Assembly: GCF_029714945.1 (NCBI RefSeq)
Contig: NZ_CP121634.1
Coordinates: 6,469,001 to 6,533,000, forward strand
Source: Bradyrhizobium sp. CIAT3101
GTDB lineage: Bacteria > Pseudomonadota > Alphaproteobacteria > Rhizobiales > Xanthobacteraceae
Direction: 5' to 3'
DNA: 64,000 nt
Made by a program: the position numbers and the translations under genes. Shown here in pieces: positions 1-8,460 of the stretch (the stretch's first letter is position 1; every line of letters starts with the position of its first letter). The notes beneath the pieces are model-generated. The model saw only the letters and a list, made by a program, of their open reading frames with translations, ran no database searches and was not told the DNA's origin.

Positions 1-117
1 GTGTTTCAGTTTGCTGCGCTGCCACCAAAACAGTCATGTGATTGACCTGCCTATAAACTCGACAAAGACAGCCAACACCAAGCGTGCTATAAAGTCTAAT
101 CTTCCTTTCTAATCAAT

Positions 118-140
118 ATCGATAAATATAATTTATCGAT
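118..140. promoter_or_regulatory. Perfect palindrome with embedded TATAAT, upstream of the LysR gene
   Basis: Two 10-bp arms (ATCGATAAAT and ATTTATCGAT) are separated by 3 bp, in a markedly AT-rich stretch. A perfect TATAAT hexamer sits inside at 127-132 and could be the -10 box of the LysR gene, whose ATG follows 16 bp after the palindrome; no good -35 is visible. LysR proteins commonly bind dyads upstream of their own gene, so autoregulation is an inference. Confidence 0.5.
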
Positions 141-156
141 TGGGAAAATCCTTCCG

Positions 157-1074
157 ATGCTGGACTTCAGGTCGATCGAAACCTTCCTTTGGGTTGTGAA
201 GCTCGGCAGCTTTCGCGGCGCCGCGGCACGGCTGAATACGACCCAGCCTGCGATCTCCCAGCGCATCGCCCAGCTCGAGCGCGAGATGGGCGTCAAGCTC
301 CTCAACCGCGACCATCGCGTGGCCTCGCCCACCCCGAGCGGCCGGCAGATGATGGTCTATGCGGAAAAGCTGATCGGCCTGCGCGCCCAGATGATGGCCG
401 AGATCGGCGATCGATCGGCGATGCGCGGTGTGATGCGGCTCGGCGTCGCCGAGACCATCGTGCACACTTGGCTGCCGCGGCTGGTGAAGAGCATGAACCA
501 GATCTATCCCAACCTGTCGCTGGAGATCGAGGTCGACATCACGCCGAACCTCACCGCGCGCCTGCTCGCGCAGGAGATCGAACTGGCCTTCGTGGTCGGA
601 CCGCTGTCGGCCTCGGGCGTGCACAACCGCGTGCTGGCCGATTATCCGATCGGCTTTCTCGCAAGCCCGTCGCTCGGGCTCGGACACGGCCCGGTGACGC
701 CCGCCGATCTCGCGCGGTTTCCGATCATCACCTTTCCGCGCAAGACCAGGCCCTACGAGGTCGTGCGCGAGGTGTTCGACCGGCCCGACTTGCCGCCGAT
801 CCGTCTCCACGCCTCTGCCTCGCTTGCGACCGTGATCCACATGGCGGTGGAAGGCCTCGGCATCGCCGTGATCCCCGATGCCATCGTCGAGAACGAGCTC
901 GCCGATGGCCGGCTGCAGTTGCTCGACACCGACCTGGAGATCGCGCCGCTGACGTTTACGGCAAGCTGGCTCGCCTCGCCCGACGTCGTCGCGGTGGAGC
1001 GCGTCGCCGAGCTTGCATGTCAGATTGCGCAGAGCAGCCTCGCGGTTGACGCGCCCGCGCTGGCGCGTCATTGA
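157..1074 (+). CDS. LysR-family transcriptional regulator
   Basis: A 305-residue protein of the usual LysR length. The N-terminal winged helix-turn-helix (about residues 3-62) contains the typical GSFRGAAARLNTTQPAISQ stretch, followed by a periplasmic-binding-like effector domain (about 90-290). It probably senses a small metabolite and controls the catabolic genes that start 31 bp downstream on the same strand; the effector cannot be read from sequence. The ATG at 157 is used because the helix-turn-helix begins right after it; the ribosome-binding site is weak. Confidence 0.9.
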   Translation: MLDFRSIETFLWVVKLGSFRGAAARLNTTQPAISQRIAQLEREMGVKLLNRDHRVASPTPSGRQMMVYAEKLIGLRAQMMAEIGDRSAMRGVMRLGVAETIVHTWLPRLVKSMNQIYPNLSLEIEVDITPNLTARLLAQEIELAFVVGPLSASGVHNRVLADYPIGFLASPSLGLGHGPVTPADLARFPIITFPRKTRPYEVVREVFDRPDLPPIRLHASASLATVIHMAVEGLGIAVIPDAIVENELADGRLQLLDTDLEIAPLTFTASWLASPDVVAVERVAELACQIAQSSLAVDAPALARH

Positions 1075-1105
1075 AAAAGGCGCCGGACAAACGAGAGACT
1101 GACGC

Positions 1106-2356
1106 ATGAGCCGAGCCGCGACGAACCTGCAAATCGATTCCGCCCGCCTCTGGGGCTCCATTCACGAGACCGCGCAATTCGGCGGGACGGCCAAGGGCGG
1201 TGTACGGCGGCTGACGCTGAGCAGCGAAGACAAGCAGGTTCGCGACTGGTTCCGAAAGGCCTGTGAGGACGCGGGCCTCGAGGTGCATGTCGATGCGCTC
1301 GGCTCGCAGTTCGGCCTCCGCAAGGGCCGCGACATGTCGAAGCTGCCCGTCGGCATCGGCTCGCATCTCGACACCCAGCCGACCGGCGGCAAATATGACG
1401 GCATTCTCGGCACGCTCGGCGCGCTCGAGGTGATCCGCACGCTGAACGATGCCGGCATCGAGACCGAGGCGCCGATCTGCGTCGTCAACTGGACCAACGA
1501 GGAAGGCTCGCGCTTCGCGCCGGCGATGATGGCGTCCGCAGCCTACGTCGGCGATTTCACCACCGACGACATTCTCTCACGCAAGGATATCGAGGGCACG
1601 ACGGTCGGCCAGGCGCTCGACAGCATCGGCTATCGCGGCGACAAGCCGGTCGGCTTCCAGAAGCTCGGCTGCTTCGTCGAGCTCCACATCGAACAGGGCC
1701 CGATCCTGGAAGCCGAGGGCAAGACCATCGGCGTGGTTGATTCCGGCCAGGGCGTGTTGTGGTACGACGGCAAGATCTCCGGCTTCGAGAGCCATGCGGG
1801 ATCGACGCCGATGCCGCTGCGGCGCGATGCGCTGGCGACGCTGTCCGAGATCGTGCTGGCGATGGAAGCCATCGCCAGGAGGCACGGGCCGAACGCGGTC
1901 GGCACCATCGGCGAGGCCGTGATCGCGAATCCCTCGCGCAACGTCATTCCCGGCGAGATCGCCTTCACCATGGATTGCCGCAGCGCAGACGGCGCGATCA
2001 TGGATGCGCTCGATCGCGACCTGCGTGCCGCGATCGCGGAGATCGCCGCGCGCCGCAAGGTCGATGTCAAGATCGATCTCGTCTGGCGCAAGCCGCCGAC
2101 CCATTTCGATCCCAAGCTGATTGCGGCGGTCGAGAATGCGGCCAAGACGCTCGGCTACTCCTCCCGCCGTATCACCTCCGGGGCCGGCCACGATGCCTGC
2201 AACCTCAACACCGTCATGCCGGCGGCGATGGTGTTCGTGCCCTGCAAGGACGGCATCAGTCACAACGAGCTCGAAGACGCCACGCAGCCCGACTGCGCTG
2301 CCGGCACCAACGTGCTGATGCACACCGTGCTGGCGATCGCCGGCGTCGCATCCTGA
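1106..2356 (+). CDS. M20-family Zn-dependent amidohydrolase (N-carbamoyl-amino-acid hydrolase / allantoate amidohydrolase type)
   Basis: A 416-residue cytosolic metallohydrolase of the HyuC/AllC/beta-ureidopropionase group, which cleaves N-carbamoyl groups or ureides and releases ammonia and CO2. The expected metal ligands are visible: H87 and D98 (SHLDT... KYDG), E132/E133 (NEEGSRFAP), H194 (ELHIEQGP) and H386 (GISHNE). The position of the last His fits the family. It follows the LysR gene and precedes two dehydrogenase genes with 12- and 11-bp gaps, so an operon is likely. Exact substrate unknown. Confidence 0.85.
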   Translation: MSRAATNLQIDSARLWGSIHETAQFGGTAKGGVRRLTLSSEDKQVRDWFRKACEDAGLEVHVDALGSQFGLRKGRDMSKLPVGIGSHLDTQPTGGKYDGILGTLGALEVIRTLNDAGIETEAPICVVNWTNEEGSRFAPAMMASAAYVGDFTTDDILSRKDIEGTTVGQALDSIGYRGDKPVGFQKLGCFVELHIEQGPILEAEGKTIGVVDSGQGVLWYDGKISGFESHAGSTPMPLRRDALATLSEIVLAMEAIARRHGPNAVGTIGEAVIANPSRNVIPGEIAFTMDCRSADGAIMDALDRDLRAAIAEIAARRKVDVKIDLVWRKPPTHFDPKLIAAVENAAKTLGYSSRRITSGAGHDACNLNTVMPAAMVFVPCKDGISHNELEDATQPDCAAGTNVLMHTVLAIAGVAS

Positions 2357-2368
2357 TCGGAGACAGAC

Positions 2369-3280
2369 ATGCGCGGAGTTTTCGTCGACGCCAATGAAGC
2401 GCTCGCCGTGATCATGGAGCGGCTGGAGAAGCCCGGCGACCCCAAGGTGCGGATTCACCGGGACCCCGATATCAAGCCCGAGCAATATCCTGAGATCCTC
2501 GACGGCGCCGAGATCGCGATCGTGGACCACACGGCGCTGCCAACCGAGGTCGCGAAGAAGTGCGCAGGCCTCAAGCACGTCGTATTCCTCGGCACCGGCG
2601 CGCGCAGCTACATGAACCCGGAGGAGCTCGCCGAGCTCGGCATCTCCGTGCATCTGATCAAGGGCTATGGCGATACGGCCGTCGCTGAGTCGGCGATCGC
2701 GCTGATGTGGTCCTCCGCGCGCGTCATCGCGATGATGGACCGCGAGATGCGCGCCGGTAACTGGCTGCGCGAGGACGGCATGCAGCTCACCGGCAAGACG
2801 CTGGGCCTGATCGGCTTCGGCGGTATCGCCGCCGAAGTCGCGCGCATCGCGTCCGGCAGCGGCATGAAGGTGATCGCGTGGAACCGCTCGCCGAAGACCC
2901 ATCCCGGCATCGAGTTCACCGATCTCGACACGTTGCTGGCGCGGAGCGACGTGGTGTCGCTGCACCTGCTGCTCAACGACGAGACGCGCGGCATGATCAC
3001 GCGCGAAAAGATCGCGAAGATGAAACCGGGCGTCGTCTTCATCAACACCGCGCGCGGCGCCATCGTCGACGAACAGGCGATGATCGATGCGTTGAAGTCG
3101 GGCCACATCCGCCATGCCGGCCTCGACGTCTTCAACATCGAGCCGCTGCCCGCGGATCATCCACTGACCAAGATTCCGAACGTGACGCTGTCGGCGCATT
3201 CGGCGTTTCGCACGCCGGAAGCCAGCGAAAACCTGATTGAGGCGGCATGGGTCCATTGCCGCCGGATCGTGAAAGGATAA
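2369..3280 (+). CDS. D-isomer-specific 2-hydroxyacid dehydrogenase
   Basis: A 303-residue NAD(P)-dependent dehydrogenase that interconverts 2-hydroxy acids and 2-oxo acids. The nucleotide-binding loop is GFGGIA (149-154), and the catalytic residues of the family are R229 (NTARGAIVD), E258 (NIEPLPADHPL) and H277 (SAHSAFRT). It lies in the putative operon between the M20 amidohydrolase and the Ldh2-type dehydrogenase, so it probably handles a 2-oxo/2-hydroxy acid released in the same pathway. Glyoxylate/hydroxypyruvate reductase is another possible specificity. Confidence 0.85.
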   Translation: MRGVFVDANEALAVIMERLEKPGDPKVRIHRDPDIKPEQYPEILDGAEIAIVDHTALPTEVAKKCAGLKHVVFLGTGARSYMNPEELAELGISVHLIKGYGDTAVAESAIALMWSSARVIAMMDREMRAGNWLREDGMQLTGKTLGLIGFGGIAAEVARIASGSGMKVIAWNRSPKTHPGIEFTDLDTLLARSDVVSLHLLLNDETRGMITREKIAKMKPGVVFINTARGAIVDEQAMIDALKSGHIRHAGLDVFNIEPLPADHPLTKIPNVTLSAHSAFRTPEASENLIEAAWVHCRRIVKG

Positions 3281-3291
3281 GAGCAACAACA

Positions 3292-4365
3292 ATGGCCGAC
3301 TATCGCACCATCAAGGCAGAGCCGCTTACCAACGCCATCCGCGCCATCGTCAAGGCCGGGGGCTCCTCCGACCGTGAAGCCGAACTCGTATCCACCAATC
3401 TCGTCGAGGCCAACCTCAAGGGACATGATTCCCACGGCGTCGGCATGATCCCGCGTTATGTCTCGAGCGTCGTCAACGGCGGCCTGGCGGTGAATGCTCA
3501 CGTCAAGACCGTGCTCGACACCGGTCCGCTTCTCACCCTCGACGGTCTCACCGGCTACGGCCAGGTGATCGGCCATGAAGCGATGGAGCTGGCGGCAGAA
3601 CGCGCCAAGCGCAACGGCGTCTGCCTCGTCGGCCTTTCCAACGCGCACCACATCGGCCGCATCGGCCACTGGGCCGAGCAGTGCATCGACCATGGGCTGG
3701 TTTCGATCCATTTCGTCAACGTGATCTCGCGCCCGATCGTGGCGCCCTGGGGCGGCAGCGATCCGCGCCACGGCACCAACCCGTTCTGTGTCGGCATCCC
3801 GCGCCGGGGCAAGGAGCCGATCGTGCTCGACTTCGCCACCAGCCGGATCGCGCAGGGCAAGACCCGCGTCGCCCACAACAAGGGCGTCGAACTCGAGCCC
3901 GGCACCATCATCGACAATGAAGGCAAGCCCACCGTCAATCCGCGCTACACCGTGATCCCGCCGTATGGCGCCATCCTGCCGTTCGGCGAGCACAAGGGTT
4001 CGGGGCTCGCGCTGGTGTGCGAAATCCTCGGCGGCGCGCTCTCCGGCGGGCAGGTGGTCAAGGGCCCGTCCGACGGCAAGTACAACGTGCTCAACGGCAT
4101 GCTCTCGATCGTCATTGATCCGGGCAAGCTCGGCACAGGCGAGAACCTGGCAAGTGAAGTCGAGAGTTTTGTTGCCTGGCACACCGGCTCGCCTCCCGGC
4201 CCCGGCGTCGAGAAAGTGAAGATTGCCGGCGAGCCCGAGCGCGAGACCAAGAAGAAGCGCCTTGCCGAAGGCATTCCGGTCGATCCGACCACTTGGCAGG
4301 AAATTTTGGAAGCCGGGAAGAAGTTCGGGCTGGATCAGGCGGCGATCGAGAAGATCGCGGGCTGA
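3292..4365 (+). CDS. Ldh2/malate-L-lactate dehydrogenase family oxidoreductase
   Basis: A 357-residue NAD(P)-dependent oxidoreductase of the non-Rossmann family that includes ureidoglycolate dehydrogenase, L-sulfolactate dehydrogenase and delta1-piperideine-2-carboxylate reductase. The family signature GHDSHGVGMIPRY lies near residues 44-56 with the catalytic His at about 48. The ATG at 3292 is preferred over the in-frame one at 3247 because the family N-terminus (MADYRTIKAE) begins there and the longer form would overlap the previous gene. The next gene is convergent, beyond a repeat element. Confidence 0.85.
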   Translation: MADYRTIKAEPLTNAIRAIVKAGGSSDREAELVSTNLVEANLKGHDSHGVGMIPRYVSSVVNGGLAVNAHVKTVLDTGPLLTLDGLTGYGQVIGHEAMELAAERAKRNGVCLVGLSNAHHIGRIGHWAEQCIDHGLVSIHFVNVISRPIVAPWGGSDPRHGTNPFCVGIPRRGKEPIVLDFATSRIAQGKTRVAHNKGVELEPGTIIDNEGKPTVNPRYTVIPPYGAILPFGEHKGSGLALVCEILGGALSGGQVVKGPSDGKYNVLNGMLSIVIDPGKLGTGENLASEVESFVAWHTGSPPGPGVEKVKIAGEPERETKKKRLAEGIPVDPTTWQEILEAGKKFGLDQAAIEKIAG

Positions 4366-4388
4366 ACGAGAACGAAGCCACCACAAAC

Positions 4389-4527
4389 GGTGTCGTCCCG
4401 GACAAGCGAAGCGCAGATCCGGGACCCATACGCCGCAGCAGGCGTTTGACGAAGACAGGCAATGACCTTCTCGCGCAGCAACAGCGGCAGCGGCGTATGG
4501 GTCCCGGCTTTCGCCGGGACGACACCG
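4389..4527. repeat. Intergenic inverted-repeat element
   Basis: Left arm about 4391-4436 and right arm about 4490-4524 are imperfect inverted copies carrying GTCGTCCCGG, CCGGGACCCATACGCCGC and their complements, around a middle of roughly 50 bp. It fills the gap between two convergent genes and would form a long hairpin in either transcript. It is of the dispersed GC-rich intergenic type frequent in Bradyrhizobium genomes (recollection). No ORF or T-tract is associated. Confidence 0.75.
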
Positions 4528-4549
4528 TGATCTGTTGCGCGAACGTGCC

Positions 4550-5623
4550 TTAGTCCACCATATCCGCGACGGCCTTGCCGCACGCCGTGGTGTCGGCATT
4601 GCCGCCGAGGTCCTTGGTACGCAGCGTGCGTTCGGCCAGCGTGCGCTCGATCGCATCGACGATCGACTTGCCGGCAACCTTCTCGCCGAGATGATCCAGC
4701 ATCATCGCGCCCGACCAGATCGCACCGATCGGGTTCGCGATGCCCTGCCCTGCGATGTCGGGCGCCGAGCCGTGCACCGGCTCGAACACCGAGGGGAAAT
4801 CGCCCTCGGGATTGATGTTGCCCGATGGCGCGATGCCGATCGTGCCGGTGCAGGCGGGGCCCAGATCGGACAGGATGTCGCCGAACAGGTTGGAGCCGAC
4901 CACGACGTCGAACCAGTCCGGATGCAGCACGAAGTTCGCGGTGAGAATGTCGATGTGGTACTTGTCCCACTTCACGCCCGGAAACTTCTTGGCCATCGCC
5001 TCCACGCGCTCATCCCAATAGGGCATGGTGATGGAGATGCCGTTGGACTTGGTCGCCGAGGTCAGGTGCTTCTTCGGCCGCGACTGCGCGAGCTCGAAGG
5101 CGAACTTCAGGATGCGATCGACGCCGGTGCGGGTCATCACCGTCTGCTGCGTCACGAACTCGCGGTCGGTGTCGGGGAACATGCGTCCGCCGACGGAGGA
5201 ATATTCGCCTTCGGTGTTCTCGCGCACCACCCAGAAATCGATGTCACCGGGCTTGCGATTGGCCAGCGGCGACGGCACGCCGGGCATCAGCCGCACCGGG
5301 CGCAGGTTCACATATTGATCGAACTCGCGACGGAACTTGATCAGCGAGCCCCACAGCGAGACGTGATCCGGAATCTTGGCGGGCCAGCCGACCGCGCCGA
5401 AATAGATCGCGTCGTGCTTGCCGATCTTTTCCTTCCAATCATCCGGCATCATCTGCCCGTGCTTCTCGTAATAATCCCAGGACGAGAAGTCGAAATGATC
5501 GAAATGCAGGGACACGCCGTGCTTCTTGGCCGCCGTCTCCAAAACGCGCAGGCCCTCGGGCATCACTTCCTTGCCGATGCCATCGCCGGGGATGACTGCG
5601 ATCCGGTATTGTTTCTTGCTCAT
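4550..5623 (-). CDS. ttuC: Tartrate dehydrogenase / D-malate dehydrogenase (decarboxylating)
   Basis: A 357-residue member of the isocitrate/isopropylmalate dehydrogenase family in the tartrate/D-malate branch, which oxidises D-malate or tartrate with NAD and Mn/Mg. Visible motifs are GDGIGKEVMPEGL near the N-terminus, RENTEGEYSSVGG around the middle, and the VVGSNLFGDILSDL metal/substrate segment. The start at 5623 (MSKKQYRIAVIPGDG) is chosen over the upstream in-frame start at 5752, which adds residues unlike the family. It diverges from the SDR gene across a region with repeated GCACTGCAATG boxes. Confidence 0.85.
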   Translation of the reverse strand: MSKKQYRIAVIPGDGIGKEVMPEGLRVLETAAKKHGVSLHFDHFDFSSWDYYEKHGQMMPDDWKEKIGKHDAIYFGAVGWPAKIPDHVSLWGSLIKFRREFDQYVNLRPVRLMPGVPSPLANRKPGDIDFWVVRENTEGEYSSVGGRMFPDTDREFVTQQTVMTRTGVDRILKFAFELAQSRPKKHLTSATKSNGISITMPYWDERVEAMAKKFPGVKWDKYHIDILTANFVLHPDWFDVVVGSNLFGDILSDLGPACTGTIGIAPSGNINPEGDFPSVFEPVHGSAPDIAGQGIANPIGAIWSGAMMLDHLGEKVAGKSIVDAIERTLAERTLRTKDLGGNADTTACGKAVADMVD

Positions 5624-5667
5624 CGAGAACGTCCCTTTTTGGTCCGGCAGCCGCCGTCTTTTTGACC

Positions 5668-5716
5668 GCACTGCAATGGACCAAACTCGGCGGCAGTGCA
5701 ACGCTGCACTGCAATG
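5668..5716. promoter_or_regulatory. Operator-like cluster between divergent ttuC and SDR genes
   Basis: A perfect 8-bp inverted repeat GCAGTGCA-acgc-TGCACTGC occupies 5693-5712. The 11-mer GCACTGCAATG also occurs twice as a direct repeat at 5668-5678 and 5706-5716. The cluster lies 45 bp upstream of the ttuC start and 63 bp upstream of the SDR start, where a regulator could control both directions. The cognate regulator is unknown. Confidence 0.5.
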
Positions 5717-5779
5717 TTGACCATGGCGCAGCCGACCGCCTACTGATTTCATTCAGTTCCCACCGAGCGAGTACACTCC

Positions 5780-6556
5780 ATGGATCTGCATCTGCGTGGC
5801 AAGCGCGTCCTGATCACGGGCGCGTCCAAGGGCATCGGCGCAGCCGCCGCCGAGGCGTTTGCCGAGGAAGGCGCTCATCTCCTGCTCGCCGCCCGCAACG
5901 GCGATCAGCTCAAGGCGCTGGCTGACCGGCTGCGCTCGGCGCACCAGATCGACGCTGCGACCAGCATCGTGGATTTGCGCAAGGCCGACGACATCGCCCG
6001 GCTCGCCAAGGAAGCTGCCGATATCGACGTGCTCGTCAACAATGCCGGCGACATCCCCGGCGGCTCGATCGACAAGATCGATGAAGCCACCTGGCGCCAC
6101 GCCTGGGAATTGAAAGTGTTCGGCTACATCAACCTGACGCGGCAGATCTACGCGCAGATGAAGGCCAAAGGCGGCGGCGTCATCGTCAACGACATCGGCG
6201 CGGCCGGTGAAAAATTCGACGCCAATTATATCTGCGGCAGCGCCGGCAATGCCGCGCTGATGGCTTTCACCCGCGCGCTCGGCGGCAAGAGCCTCGCCGA
6301 CAACATCCGCGTGGTCGGCATCAATCCCGGCCCCGTCGGCACCGACCGCCACGTCACACTGCTGAAGACGCGGGCAAAGCACCAGTTCGGCGATGAGAAC
6401 CGTTACAAGGAATTCCAGAAGGGCCTGCCGCTGGGCCGCCCCGCGCATGCGCGCGAGATCGGCGACCTCATGGCCTTCCTCGCGTCGGATCGCGCCGGCT
6501 ACACATCCGGCGTGATCTACACGGTCGACGGCGGTATCAGCGCCGGATGGGGTTAG
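5780..6556 (+). CDS. Divergent short-chain dehydrogenase/reductase (SDR)
   Basis: A 258-residue Rossmann-fold oxidoreductase. The cofactor loop TGASKGIG (about 13-20) and the NNAG motif (87-90) are intact, and the end (YTSGVIYTVDGGISAGWG) is typical of classical SDRs. The active site is unusual: Y150 is present but the residue four positions later is Ser154 rather than the catalytic Lys, and the usual active-site Ser region reads NDIGAAG. NAD(P) binding is therefore likely, while standard carbonyl reduction is uncertain. It precedes the amidase gene by 46 bp. Confidence 0.8.
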   Translation: MDLHLRGKRVLITGASKGIGAAAAEAFAEEGAHLLLAARNGDQLKALADRLRSAHQIDAATSIVDLRKADDIARLAKEAADIDVLVNNAGDIPGGSIDKIDEATWRHAWELKVFGYINLTRQIYAQMKAKGGGVIVNDIGAAGEKFDANYICGSAGNAALMAFTRALGGKSLADNIRVVGINPGPVGTDRHVTLLKTRAKHQFGDENRYKEFQKGLPLGRPAHAREIGDLMAFLASDRAGYTSGVIYTVDGGISAGWG

Positions 6557-6602
6557 ACTTTTCTGTCGAAGCGAACCAAGAGTAGCCTTAGGAGCAAAAT
6601 AG

Positions 6603-8021
6603 TTGTCTCAAGACCTGATCCGCGAAACCGCCTGCACCGTCGTCGACAAGCTGCGCTCCGGCGACGTTTCGCCCCTCGAGCTGCTCGACGTGGTGGAGAA
6701 GCGCATCGGCGAGGTCGACGGCAAGGTCAACGCGCTGCCGACACTGTGCTTCGATCGCGCGCGGACCAATGCGAAAGCGCTGATGCAGAAGCCGGCCGGT
6801 GCGCGCGGGCTGCTCGCGGGTCTGCCGCTGCCGATCAAGGACCTGACCGACGTCGCCGGCGTGTTGAACACCCAGGGCTCGCCGATCTTCAAGGATAACA
6901 TTTCCGCGACGTCCGACCTCATGGTCGAGAATCTCGAGGCCAATGGCGCGGTCGTCTACGCAAAATCCAACACGCCGGAATTCGGCGCCGGCGCCAACAC
7001 CTTCAACGAGGTGTTCGGTGCGACGCTCAATCCCTGGGACACGTCCAGGTCGGCGGCCGGCTCTTCCGGCGGCGCAGCGGTGGCGCTCGCGACCGGTATG
7101 GCCTGGCTCGCGCAGGGCTCCGACATGGGCGGCTCCTTGCGCAGCCCCGCAGCCTTCTGCGGCGTCGTCGGCATGCGGCCGAGCATCGGCCGCGTCGCGC
7201 ATACCCCGAAATCGGGTATCGACCGCAATCTCGGCGTGGTCGGTCCGATGGCGCGCAATGTCAAGGATCTCGCATTGCTGCTCGACGCCATGAGCGGCGA
7301 CTTTGCGGACGATCCGCTGTCGCTGCCGGCGCCCACGACCTCCTTCCTGTCGGCGGCACAGTCGGGCAGGAAGCCCAAGCGCATCGCCTATTCGCCCGAT
7401 CTCGGCATCACGCCGGTTGATCCCGAGGTCAAGGCGATCACGCGCAAGGCGGCGGAACGCTTCGCGGAGGCCGGCGCCATCGTCGAGGAGGCGCATCCCG
7501 ACTGGCGCGAAGCGCACGAATGCTTCCACGTGCTGCGCGCCTTCGACTTCGCGATCACCAAGGCCAATCTGCTGCGCACCAAGCGCGACCTGCTCAAGCC
7601 CGAGGTGATCTGGAACATCGAGGAGGGCCTCAAGCTCTCGGTCGAGCAGCTCGCTCGTGCCGAAGCCCAGCGCGTCGGCATGACCGCACGCGCGATCGAG
7701 TTCTTCAAGACCTACGATTTGCTGCTGACGCCGACAACGATCGTGCCGCCCTTCCCGATCGAGAATCGTTATGTCGCGGAATGCGCCGGCAAGAGGTTCG
7801 AGAACTACGTCGAATGGCTCGGCATCGTCTACGCCATCACGCTGGCCTGCTGCCCATCACTGTCGCTGCCCTGCGGCTTCACGGCTTCCGGTTTGCCGGT
7901 CGGCGTGCAGGTCGTCGGCGCGCCGCGCGCGGATGCGCAGGTGCTCGCCGGCGCGAAGGTGCTGGAGGATATTCTGGGCCTGCGCGGGCAGACGCCGATC
8001 GACCCGAAGATCAGGGCATGA
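6603..8021 (+). CDS. Amidase (amidase-signature family)
   Basis: A 472-residue amide hydrolase with the Ser-cisSer-Lys triad K79 (PLPIKDLTD), S154 (GSSGG) and S178 (SDMGGSLR), spaced as in the family. No signal peptide, so probably cytosolic. The likely start is TTG at 6603, preceded by a TAGGAGC ribosome-binding site about 8 nt upstream; no ATG fits. It could release ammonia from an amide in the same catabolic scheme as the M20 hydrolase. The substrate is not predictable; GatA is unlikely because no gatB/gatC is present. Confidence 0.85.
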   Translation: MSQDLIRETACTVVDKLRSGDVSPLELLDVVEKRIGEVDGKVNALPTLCFDRARTNAKALMQKPAGARGLLAGLPLPIKDLTDVAGVLNTQGSPIFKDNISATSDLMVENLEANGAVVYAKSNTPEFGAGANTFNEVFGATLNPWDTSRSAAGSSGGAAVALATGMAWLAQGSDMGGSLRSPAAFCGVVGMRPSIGRVAHTPKSGIDRNLGVVGPMARNVKDLALLLDAMSGDFADDPLSLPAPTTSFLSAAQSGRKPKRIAYSPDLGITPVDPEVKAITRKAAERFAEAGAIVEEAHPDWREAHECFHVLRAFDFAITKANLLRTKRDLLKPEVIWNIEEGLKLSVEQLARAEAQRVGMTARAIEFFKTYDLLLTPTTIVPPFPIENRYVAECAGKRFENYVEWLGIVYAITLACCPSLSLPCGFTASGLPVGVQVVGAPRADAQVLAGAKVLEDILGLRGQTPIDPKIRA

Positions 8022-8029
8022 TGCGGGCC

Positions 8030-8060
8030 GCGCCGGGGGACCTTAGCTGTCCCCCGGTGC
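8030..8060. terminator. Strong stem-loop between convergent genes
   Basis: Arms GCGCCGGGGGAC (8030-8041) and GTCCCCCGGTGC (8049-8060) pair over 12 bp with one G-U wobble around a 7-nt loop, 8 bp after the amidase stop. No T-run follows on either strand, so it may end transcription inefficiently or protect the 3' end of the amidase mRNA. Confidence 0.5.
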
Positions 8061-8127
8061 CGGCACATTCACCATCAGGCCGTCTCTGCGCGGCCCGTTA
8101 CCAAGGCCTCGGCGTCCCGGTCAGATC

Positions 8128-8340
8128 TTAATCGTTGGCTTTCGGACCGCCGTGATACTGATGCGCGTCGTAGCCCTCATCCTCCGTCATAGCCGCGTGG
8201 GCCATGAAGCCCGGATGGGGCTGTGACATCCGGGCGGTCGCTTCCGACGCCATGGATGCGTGATGCGCCACGTCGCGGGCAGCGGCAGCGGAGCAGAGCG
8301 CGACCAGAATGGCCGACGCAGCAAGAACAGATTTCATCAT
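8128..8340 (-). CDS. Small exported His/Met-rich protein
   Basis: A 70-residue protein, or 69 if the second ATG (8337) is used. Residues 1-22 look like a Sec signal peptide (MMKSVLAASAILVALCSAAAA) with a probable cut before RDVAHH. The mature peptide of about 48 residues has six His and four Met, suggesting metal binding, but no family is recognised. The gene stands alone between the amidase and the Aap permeases. Coding status is supported by the signal peptide and codon use, not by homology I can name. Confidence 0.55.
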   Translation of the reverse strand: MMKSVLAASAILVALCSAAAARDVAHHASMASEATARMSQPHPGFMAHAAMTEDEGYDAHQYHGGPKAND

Positions 8341-8460
8341 GATTTGACGTGCCTCGTGTTGAAGCCCACCAGCAAATTAAAGGTGGAGTTCGTCACGTAG
8401 GATTCCCAGTCTGGATCTGGGCTCCTGCTATAGGCGCGGCATAAACGTCGGGCTCCCGGT

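Noticed and set aside
1577..3292. A 571-codon minus-strand frame over the amidohydrolase and dehydrogenase genes
   Set aside because: The plus-strand genes carry intact catalytic motifs; the minus frame has none and crosses two genes.
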